Source: Blastocladiella britannica
Lineage: Eukaryota > Blastocladiomycota > Blastocladiomycetes > Blastocladiales > Blastocladiaceae
Direction: 5' to 3'
Assembly (NCBI GenBank): GCA_025349905.2
Contig: MU624797.1
Location: forward strand, 1 to 23,384
DNA: 23,384 bases
The first letter of the stretch is position 1. Every line of letters begins with the position of its first letter. A program made the translations under genes and the position numbers. The notes beneath the pieces were generated by a model that saw nothing but the letters and a program-made list of their open reading frames with translations, was not told where the DNA came from and made no database searches. Shown in pieces: positions 1-7,516 of the stretch.

Positions 1-165
1 GGATTCGTGGGAAGTGGGCAAAATTTGGCGCCGACTTTTCGCTTTGTTTCATTTTTCACGAAAAAAAATCAATACATCGCAATATAACGGATCCGAACAA
101 AATCCAACGCACTGGGAACTGGATCCAACCTCGATCCAATACTTGCAGCAACTCCTTTGCCTCAA

Positions 166-2311
166 ATGGCATCGACCCCTGCAGCAGCAAACACCACGAC
201 GCCTTCGGATGGTGAGGGTGGGCGTGGGGCAGTAGCTCCCCGAGCCGCCGTGAAAAAAGTGCCCGAACCTCAGATCATTCGGCTCTTTGACATGACTGGA
301 TCCAAGGTGATTGACAGCGTCGCGACGGATTACGAGGACTCGTTTTGCTTGGATTCGTTTGGTGAGCTTGTGTTGCAACACAACGGACTAGACTGCCCGC
401 CACCGAAAAACTTGCCCGAAGGATCAATTCCCCCACCGCCAAAACGCCGCGCTTTCATCCTGGCCCGCGTACAGACCTGGGATGTTAAGCACCCGGAAAA
501 GGCCTACTACAGCTACTACAATGCGTTCCACCTCAACAAGATCCTATTTCAAACCCAGGGTATTACATACTTTACTGGATCCTTCCAATGTGCAACCCTA
601 ACAAAGAAGCACAACAGTGTACCTTGGAAAGAAACTGATCCACCGCATCCATGTGCTCAATCCGCTCTCCAATACGGACATTATCGGAAATGTGCTGTAC
701 TTTATGGTTCGGCCACGTACCGATGGCAAGGATGGTCTGCTCCCGATGGTGGATCCAGCATCTAACCCAGCCAACATTAGCAAATCCGTCTCGCTTGCAC
801 CTCTGCCCTCAGCCCCTGCAGACACAACCATCACACCAAGCGCCTTGGAGCGTGGACGGACCTCGTCTGCGCGCACGAGTCGGCCGCCGAGCGCACCGTC
901 AGCCAACACGCGAACGCGCACAGTGTCGTCTGGGATTGCGCGGATTGTCACGCGCCGGTCCTCGCAGCAATCGAACCCGCGGTCCCCGATGCTCAGCCCT
1001 GGTGGGTCAGTGTACAACATTATCGATCCGGCGATGCCGCAAACCTGGACACTGACTACGCAGCTGGTCACCGAGTACCGCGAGGAAGGAGACACGCCCC
1101 CGTCGTCTGCGTATCCCACCGACCCGTCGCAGCCATCGCGCAATGGTGGTGGCGTGCTTGGAAACGCTGCCCGCCGCATGTCGTCCCTTGGCCAGCGCAT
1201 GGTGGGTGCCGGGCCCGCGACGGCGCCGGCAACGTCCCGGACAGCCGACCAAATGTTTGCCGAGTCGCAAGCCGCACGGGCTTCTTCGACGGCACGCAAT
1301 GCCCCGCCGATGGCAACCCTCTTGCCTGCCCCCGTGTCGGCGAGCGGTGCCGCCGCTGCTTCCAGCGCTCCTTCACCTGGCGGCACACGCCGAGCATCCG
1401 TGATGCTGCAAACGCAGGTCCAGAATGTGGCCGTCACGTCAAAGACGCCCGATGGGCCGCTGCTGCTGAATGCGCACAAAGGCACCGATGCCGCCACTAA
1501 AGTTGCAGTACCAGCTGGAACGCTGACACGCTTTGGCGCACCGGTTGGCGCCGAGGAAGTGGCGGCGTCCACGCCAGTGACCCCGCCTCGCCGCCGCCGC
1601 GCACTGTCTCTGGCCAACCAGCAAGCCACGTTGACGGCAGGAGCACCAGGGGGCGGTGCAGCCGGGTCCATTCCGGAAGGGGCGGTTGAAAAGGCGTTTG
1701 GGGAGTGGGCTGCCACGGTAACGGCAGTGTCTCCACGGGCGGCGGCGATCCCCGAAGAAGCCGAGTCTGAGGACCACGCGAACGCCCCCGATCGTTCGGT
1801 TCTCGCCGTTCCCCCGGCCTCCACGGCCGCCGTACCCGCTGCTCCCGAGGAGGTCATCACGTACGACATGGTGTTGTTTGCCACCGACAATGACTTTTTG
1901 GAACAGTCCAAGATCCGGTCCGTGTTCCGCGAAAATGCGGCTGCTCCTGAGGAAGCGGTGCTGTTTGAGATGCCCGAGTACAAGGGCGAGCAGGCCGCCG
2001 CCGATCAGGACCCCCTCATGTCGCCGCAGTCGCCGATCGTGGTATTTATCGATGACGATGCGCTGTGCGATGCGTGTTACCCCAAGCCCGACCGCATTGC
2101 GACCATGAGCCCTGCCATGCAGACCTTTCATCACTGCAAGTGTTATTTTTTGGTTCTCTTGTTTGCCTTTGGTTCGTTTCTTGCAACTTTTTCCGTTGTA
2201 CTTCTTGTTTAACAGGACTTGGTAACAGGCATCATCTTCTTTATTCTCATGTCGCTGCGGAGCTCGGCATCAGCAGCTCAGGCCATTACGACGCCAGGTG
2301 GGTCGAGGTAG
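166..2311 (+). CDS. Conserved tail-anchored protein, family not recognised
   Basis: The ATG at 166 follows CTCAA. Exons are 166-559, 618-2152 and 2216-2311, giving 674 residues. Intron 1 (560-617) has a CTAAC branch site, and removing it restores the reading FQTQVYLGKKLIHRIHVLNP. The N-terminal block (about residues 33-160) looks like a conserved globular domain, with RRAFILARVQTWD and HVLNPLSNTDIIGNVLYFMV. A long Ser/Thr/Pro/Ala-rich, probably disordered middle follows. A second ordered block (nt 1858-2090) carries YDMVLFATDNDFLEQSKIRS and IVVFIDDDALCDACYP, then a C-terminal hydrophobic segment. The 3' end is uncertain. The T-rich stretch ending in AACAG at 2215 looks like an intron, and a donor at 2153 keeps frame and gives FLDLVTGIIFFILMSL before TAG at 2309. 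Unspliced, the frame stops at 2212 with an even more hydrophobic tail. The better-looking donor at 2140 would stop at 2225. Either longer end predicts a C-terminal membrane anchor. Function unknown. Confidence 0.72.
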
Positions 2312-2388
2312 AGTAGGGAGCTTGTTCGCCCTTGCAAATAGAGAGCTTCAGCAGTTTTTTTAACCAGTTGATATATTACAAGGATCAG

Positions 2389-3026
2389 TCAGTCACGGGT
2401 CGGCGTGGCAGGGTGTTGGTACGACGACTGCGCGGTACCAGCGCTCGCGGTCATGGAGGCGGCCAGTAGGGATTGAGGGCCAAGGAGCTCCTCATCAAAG
2501 ACGTCGCCAAAGGCTGTCCAAATTGAATATCAGCATGAAGCCCAAAAAGGAAAGAAATGCGAACAGACCGTCAAAGAACTTCTTGTCCATCAGGGGCAAG
2601 ACCTTACCCATGGCATCCAAGCCGCCGGCAAGGAGATCCCCTCCGTCGCGGCGATTCCGGCGCTCCCGACGGTGGCTACTCGGACCCGCGCCCATGGCAG
2701 CGGCACTCGAAGACGTCGCGTTAGCAGCAACAGCAGCGTCAGTCATGCCAGTACCACCACCGGGCTGCGAAATAGATCCGTATGCGGCATCGTCACCGCT
2801 GTCCTCAAATTCCTCTGGTTGCTCGTACGAGCCGCCGTAAGACTCGTAGGCGCCCTCCTCGTAGCCCATGTCCTCGGGGTCCTCGTACTGGGCGAAGTCG
2901 ATATCTGTTTTATGTTAAATATGTTAACCAAGGCAATTATATTTATTTATTATTTTTGAGGGTACCCATGCTGCCCTCATCCAGTTGACGGTTGGTGCGC
3001 TGGCTGTTCTGGCTGTTGAATGACAT
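2389..3026 (-). CDS. Small acidic Gly/Ser-rich protein of unknown function
   Basis: Exons are 3026-2966, 2904-2569 and 2513-2389, giving 173 residues. Intron 1 (2965-2905) has TTTAAC before AAACAG. Intron 2 (2568-2514) has a CTGAT branch site 17 nt before ACAG. The N-terminus is Asn/Gln-rich (MSFNSQNSQRTNRQLDEGSM), then comes an acidic Tyr/Gly/Glu region, a Ser/Ala stretch, a basic patch (HRRERRNRRD), a short helix-like segment (AMGKVLPLMDKKFFDAFGD) and a low-complexity tail. No domain is recognised. If intron 2 is kept, the protein instead ends at 2495 with FFDGLFAFLSFLGFMLIFNL, a plausible tail anchor. The start lies 46 nt from the divergent TFB5 start, so the two probably share a promoter. 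The stop is 77 nt from the convergent upstream gene. Coding status rests on frame and splice signals only. Confidence 0.6.
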
Positions 3027-3072
3027 TTTCTTGCTCTTGAAACGGCGAACAAAAGAGACTCGCAAAATTACA
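3027..3072. promoter_or_regulatory. 46-nt bidirectional start region
   Basis: This is the whole distance between the minus-strand ATG at 3026 and the plus-strand ATG of the TFB5-like gene at 3073. It must contain both 5' leaders, so core promoter elements must lie here or inside the flanking genes. I see no clear TATA box. It is A-rich next to the TFB5 start (AAAATTACAATGG). Confidence 0.45.
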
Positions 3073-3431
3073 ATGGCGGCGGCCCTCTCGCTCACGGGCA
3101 TCATGGTGGAATGGTCTGTCGTATTATCTTTATTCTTTCCTTTGGCAAGAAGACCTGACCAGTAAGAAGAATTGACAGCTCCGACCCCGTCATCGCATCG
3201 CTCATCAAGGAATTCGCGGCCGCACGCGGTAATGAAATGATTGTGACTCCGATCGACGAGACGCGCGTGTACTGCGCCATGAAGCCCGAGCACATTGAGG
3301 CCCTGACACTGCAGATGCAGCGCTCGGTGCAAGATATTGTGGACACGGCGCGCAAGCAGAATGCGGCCGACCGGCAGACCCAGCAAAAAATTAACTCTGC
3401 ACGCTACGGGTCCAAGCGCGCTCGAAACTAA
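3073..3431 (+). CDS. TFB5: TFIIH subunit TFB5 (GTF2H5/TTDA-like)
   Basis: Exons are 3073-3113 and 3179-3431, giving 97 residues. The intron (3114-3178) has CTGAC at 3155. Splicing creates GIMVECSDPVIASLIKEF, which matches the family opening seen in TFB5/TTDA (a G-x-L-V-x-C-D-P-like motif, then a hydrophobic helix). Next comes MIVTPIDETRVYC, the counterpart of the I-x-D-L-D-x-T-H/R-hydrophobic strand, and then a helix (HIEALTLQMQRSVQDIVDT). The usual family length is about 70 residues; this one has a basic Gln/Lys/Arg-rich tail of about 25 residues. TFB5 stabilises the TFIIH core through p52/Tfb2 and supports nucleotide excision repair and transcription initiation in the nucleus. The assignment rests on remembered motif spacing in a small protein, so it is good but not certain. 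It ends 14 nt from the stop of the convergent ChaC gene. Confidence 0.72.
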
Positions 3432-3445
3432 ATACATCATTTCAT

Positions 3446-4304
3446 TCATAGTTGCGGTGATTGCGCTCGTGCTTGTTGTTGCAGCTCGAGCACTCGCCGT
3501 TCCAATGCAAACAGATGGTGATCCACCGCGCCAGGCGCGACTTGGCGCATGGCGTGCGCGAGGTTGAGCAAGTACTCGCAGTTGGGTCCTGACGGTCCCT
3601 TGGTGGTGGCAATGATGCGTGCCAGGTCGTCGATCGACTGGTGGCCCCGGAACGACGGGTTGGAGGTCTTGCCAATGTAGCAAAGCACGTTGACCAAGCG
3701 AGGCGCCTCGTCACCAAGGCTCGCGTACACTTGCACATGGTCAATCGAGTACCCGTCTTTTTCGCGGTGGTCGAGATGCGCAAGAACCGCGGCCGCATCG
3801 GCGTCCGGCACGCGATAGGCCATGCCCCATGTCACAGTGTCTTCGAGTCCGCGAAACTGGCGTATTCCGTGCGATTGCGTCGTCAGCATCGAAAAATGAA
3901 GGTTGGTGCCACACAAGTCAAACGCACCTCGTCATCCATGACCACCCACTCATCATGGTGCAATAGTGTCACGACACGTCCCGGAGTCTCGGGCGTGCCC
4001 CGATGGTCGTGACTAGCCTGCCAAAACCGGCGAACGTATCCTGTGCCAATTCGTTGTAATGACCATTTTTGACGCGTATTATTTTAATACAGAGTGCCAT
4101 TCAAGTACCTTTTATAAATCCAGGCATGCTATAGCATAATATATTCAGCATATACTGTATAAATGGAGCAATGGACGAGACGAACCGATCTTCAACGGGA
4201 AAGTCGACCTTCCAGATCAGGCTGCCATAGCCAAAGATCCAAAGGGGAAGTACAGGAGTCGTCGCAGAGACTGCTGCTGTCACGGTCGTCGCTGCTGCCG
4301 CCAT
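3446..4304 (-). CDS. ChaC-type gamma-glutamylcyclotransferase (glutathione degradation)
   Basis: Exons are 4304-4186, 4128-4109, 4040-3928 and 3856-3446, giving 220 residues. Exon 2 is only 20 nt. It joins ...FPVEDR to [16 protein letters not shown], which is the expected family order. Diagnostic motifs are the substrate-binding loop FGYGSLIW (YGSL at residues 26-29), [20 protein letters not shown] (residues 50-69), WGMAYRV (94-100), LDHREKDGY with the likely catalytic Glu at 116, then [12 protein letters not shown] and [10 protein letters not shown]. ChaC enzymes are cytosolic and split glutathione into 5-oxoproline and Cys-Gly; fungal versions help recycle glutathione sulfur. The length fits the family. 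The three introns are 57, 68 and 71 nt. The gene shares a 164-nt divergent start region with the V-ATPase gene. Confidence 0.92.
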
Positions 4305-4468
4305 GTATGAATTCTTTTAGTCGGTCGGTTTTGACGGGGAGTTCTCTCTTTTTTCATTTTTTCATTCGAACAATCATCACACGGACGAGGCCACCAAAGC
4401 ACACCCGATCGCCAACCTGCTGGCCGTGCTCGCACAAAGTATACCACAAAAAAAAAACTTGAAAAATA
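4305..4468. promoter_or_regulatory. Divergent start region, ChaC gene / V-ATPase subunit C gene
   Basis: This is a 164-nt gap between two outward-facing start codons. It holds a T-rich stretch (TTTTTTCATTTTTTCATT near 4348) and an A-run just before the V-ATPase start (CAAAAAAAAAACTTG). No specific binding site is identified. Confidence 0.4.
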
Positions 4469-6013
4469 ATGGGCCACTTTTGGCTCGTCTCTGTGCCATC
4501 GGGCGGCAACAAGCAGGACCGCTTTGCCACCATCAAGACTGCGCTGGGTGCAGAAACGTCGTCCAAGTTGGCCGATGTGTCCATGTTCGTTGTGCCCGAT
4601 CTCAAGGTGGGCACGCTGGACACGCTCGTCAAGCTCTCGGACGAGCTGACCAAGGTGGACGCCGCAGCCGAGTCCGTCTCCAACAAGCTGGTCGATCTGA
4701 TGAAGTCCCTGCTGAATGGCGACGTCAAGCAGGCGGAGGCCACGCTGGTCGTCGGCAACCGTATATATTTATCACCTTTTAGGTTTTTCTGTGATCGTAT
4801 TCATTCAAAAAATTCGTAGGTGGTACCGACGACTATGTCCGCTCCTTTGCTTGGAATCAAATGAAGTACCGCATCGACAAGCCTCTGCGTGAGATTGTGG
4901 ACGCGATCCAGCAGGTATGCTTCATTTTATACATATAATGGCAAGCGGGACACTAACTGTAAAAGAAAAAATAGGAAGTGGCCCAGATCGACACCACCAT
5001 CAAGGGGCGCACAACGGCCTACAACCAGATCAAAGGCAACCTTCAGCAGCTGGAGCGCAAAAAGCTCGGCAATCTCTCTGTCAAGTCGCTTGTGGACATT
5101 GTGCGGAAGGAGCACATGGTTGTGGACTCGGAGTACATTACAACCCAGCTTGTGGCCGTGCCAAGGTTTGTACTTTTTTTTAGTTGAGATGTTGGCACTG
5201 ATCCTGATCCACCCTGCATTTTTGGTTTTCGCAGGCAATTGTACCCGCTTTGGGAACAGTCGTACGAGTCTCTGACCGAGATGGTCGTTCCTCGCTCCAG
5301 CCAGTATGTTTTACTCTTTTTTTGTCCTGCATTTTCCAGTCTCAATTCAATTGAAACGTAAAGAAAAATTGCCGAGGACGAAGAGTACGGCCTCTTTACC
5401 GTCACCTTGTTTTACAAGGTTGTGGACCAATTTTTGCACAAGTGCCGCGATCTCAAGTACGGATTGCTCTTTTTCCCCATTTCACTGTTGTTAATCACTT
5501 TTGCCTTCTCCCAAAGGTTCACTCCCCGCGAATTCAAGTTCAACGAGCGCGAGTCCGAAACGCAAAAGCGGCAGCAACAGGAACTGCAGACGCTCGAAAA
5601 GGAGCACTGGGTACACGAACTCCATCATTATTTGCAAGAGGTATCTCATTCAAATGTCCGGTATGTAAAATCAGGGACAATTGTTGCGACTGACCAAGGC
5701 GAATTTTTCGGAGGCATTCGCGTGCTGGGTGCACGTCAAGGCGGTGCGAGTGTTTGTCGAGTCGGTGCTGCGGTACGGCCCGTCGTTGCAGTTTGTGGCG
5801 GCCACAATCGAGCCCGCGGGCGGATCCAAGTACGAGAAAAAGATCCGCGCGTCTCTGAACGGGTTCATTGAGGGCGCGGCGAGCAGCAGTAGTTCCCCGG
5901 CCAAGCGCGACAAGGCGCTCGAGCAAGAGTTTGAGGAGCTGTCGCTGATTGCCGGCGTGGAAAAGGAGTACTACGAGTACGTGAGCTTGTCGCTCGACTT
6001 CTCCATGCACTGA
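4469..6013 (+). CDS. VMA5: V-type proton ATPase subunit C
   Basis: Seven exons (4469-4760, 4820-4914, 4975-5165, 5235-5303, 5364-5456, 5517-5610, 5675-6013) give 390 residues, the normal family size. The N-terminus MGHFWLVSVPSGG and the region KADVSMF-like FVVPDLKVGTLDTLVKLSDE are typical. Others are FAWNQMKYRIDKPL, MVVPRSSQKIAEDEEYGLFT, VTLFYKVVDQFLHKCRDLK, FKFNERE, and the strongest signature, NFSEAFACWVHVKAVRVFVE followed by SVLRYG. Subunit C bridges peripheral stalks and the collar of the V1 sector; it controls assembly of the proton pump on vacuolar and endosomal membranes. Introns are 59, 60, 69, 60, 60 and 64 nt. The 60-nt intron at 5457-5516 is in frame and stop-free, so its retention would insert 20 hydrophobic residues. 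The C-terminus has a rival: a GTGAGC donor at 5981 could splice to 6353. Confidence 0.95.
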
Positions 6014-6352
6014 GGAGAAGCGATGGTGTTTCAGTAGAAATCAAAGTTTGGTTCTTCGGAATCTCATTCTCGCGAATTATCTGCCATTTTCCGACATTCA
6101 CCGCTCTTTCCCGAGAAAGGACCTCACGTTTCTCAGCGAAATCCGACATGTGGTGACGTGTCGGTTAGACCCGTTTCCTCAGAAATCGCACATCCAAAAC
6201 CGTCGGAAACCCGGCCGACCTCGCAATTCTGAGTATCCCTGGTCCCGTTTTCACAGAAACCGCAATCGAATTCCATCCAAAACCAGCTCCAGATCCCATT
6301 CCCAAAACCACCCAAAAAACCACTTTTCAATAAATAAACTTTCTTACATTAG

Positions 6353-6415
6353 GTTCTTTGGTATGCGATCAAGTTCGAGCAGGATTTGGATGTGATCGAA
6401 CGTGTATTTGGGTAA
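6353..6415 (+). other. Candidate alternative last exon of V-ATPase subunit C
   Basis: After an acceptor-like TTCTTACATTAG there is an open stretch of 20 codons plus TAA. It reads VLWYAIKFEQDLDVIERVFG in phase with a GTGAGC donor at 5981, immediately after EKEYYEY. The product would be 400 residues. The intron would be 372 nt, five to six times longer than any other here, and the unspliced end (VSLSLDFSMH) also fits the family's short beta-strand tail. I treat it as an alternative, not the main model. Confidence 0.3.
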
Positions 6416-6679
6416 AAAGCGATACAAAAGAAATAAACACGTCAGCCATTTGCTCGAGACTGAAGATCAAATGAACCAGAAAGGCCACACCCGCAACAAG
6501 CTTCTCGACTGCACCTGATGCACTTGACTGGACCCGACACGACAAACATAAAGAAAAGCAAGAGGCAGAATGAGACAACGCTCAAGCCGTTTGGGTGTTG
6601 ACAAATAAAAGGCCGCGCACACAAAGAAATAAGAGGAAGTGTAAAAGTAAAGGACAGTTGAAAGGAATGGGCTCAAAAT
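6416..6679. other. AT-richer non-coding 3' region between convergent genes
   Basis: No convincing reading frame is seen. It contains AATAAA signals on the plus strand at 6432-6437 and 6604-6609, suited to ending transcripts of the V-ATPase gene. The composition is A-rich, unlike the GC-rich exons on either side. Confidence 0.4.
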
Positions 6680-7359
6680 TCAAAAAAGACTTGAAAAATA
6701 CGGGCCAAGTCCGGTTGGGTATGCCACGGGAACGTCACACGAGATCAGCAGGCAAGGAGAGTGATTCTTGATACTCAACGAATGGATTGTGGGGTGGTCG
6801 CTCTCGTCAGTGATCATGTCGGCTGCTGGGTCGAGCACTTTGTTGGCAGTAGTGTCGGCGAGCGTGGGCGCTCCACTCATTCTGTCACCATTGTCTTCTC
6901 GAGCGATTGCGTTGGGAGGTGGATCATATCCGTGATGCTGGAACTGTTGATGGTCGCCAAGGGCTCGAAGGTCGCCAACGAGTGCAATGGTGCGGATGTG
7001 ATCGCTGCTGTTTTTATCTTGCCACCAGTACCTCCGCGCGATTGCCACTGCTGCTGGAAAAAAAGTGAAGGTATTGGTGAGCATCACTTTGGCCGAAAAA
7101 AAAAACGACGAACGTTGCTACCGAGTTCTGGCATGCGTGCGGCGGCGGAGGCGGGTGTGGCGTGGGACCCCAAGCTGGTCGCCGCGGTGGAGAGTCTCGT
7201 GGGCGCGCGGGTGAAGGCGCAAGAGGCCAAGGCAGCAGCCAAGGTCAAGGCGGCCGCGTCGTTGTAGTTGTTGTTTTTTTTCCCGTTTACACTCCCGGAA
7301 CCTAAAACGGTATCCAATCTCTGCTGCACCAGTCGCACAATTGGTTGTAGTGCCCGCAT
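6680..7359 (-). CDS. Doubtful two-exon gene, product unknown
   Basis: A minus-strand model with exons 7359-7122 and 7053-6680 gives 203 residues. It starts MRALQPIVRLVQQRLDTV and continues into an Ala-rich stretch. After a 68-nt intron with a good pyrimidine tract (CTTTTTTTCCAG) it reads AVAIARRYWWQDKNSSDHIR and PPPNAIAREDNGDRMSGAP. Support is phase compatibility across the intron, intron size like its neighbours, and the alternating strand pattern. Against it: two other frames also look partly coding (a minus frame reading SLATFEPLATINSSSITDMI, and a plus frame at 7134-7267 reading MRAAAEAGVAWDPKLVAAVE). No family is recognised. Transcript data would be needed to choose strand and frame. Confidence 0.28.
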
Positions 7360-7516
7360 GGCGGATGAGATCGCCGGTGAGATGGAAACTATCGAAAGCC
7401 CAGCCGTATGATTCCCAAATACGAAATCCCATGCAACATTGCACGTGCGGGTTTTTTTTTCCGTGGAATTTTCGTTGATTTTCAGGAGCGCATTTTGCCC
7501 ATAAAAAAACAATAAA
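7360..7516. promoter_or_regulatory. Upstream region of the Pol I subunit gene
   Basis: It holds a short plus-strand upstream reading frame (ATG at 7358, stop at 7409-7411, 17 residues, MADEIAGEMETIESPAV). It also has a possible leader intron: GTGAGA at 7379 and GTTGATTTTCAG ending near 7485. The main start at 7517 sits in ACAATAAAATGC. If the doubtful minus-strand gene is real, this is a shared divergent promoter, and the same CATG supplies an ATG to each strand. Confidence 0.35.

Noticed and set aside
1..165. Tail of another gene at the left edge
   Set aside because: No open frame with good codon use reaches the edge; the sequence is AT-rich and fits a promoter/leader.
598..1983. 461-codon minus-strand frame opposite the first gene
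   Set aside because: Same GC-skew effect; the product is Ala/Gly/Ser/Arg-rich and the opposite strand has the conserved blocks.
6048..6395. 115-codon plus-strand frame after the V-ATPase gene
   Set aside because: Codon use and composition (Arg/Ser/His/Pro) do not look like the neighbouring genes; it reads across the proposed acceptor at 6352.
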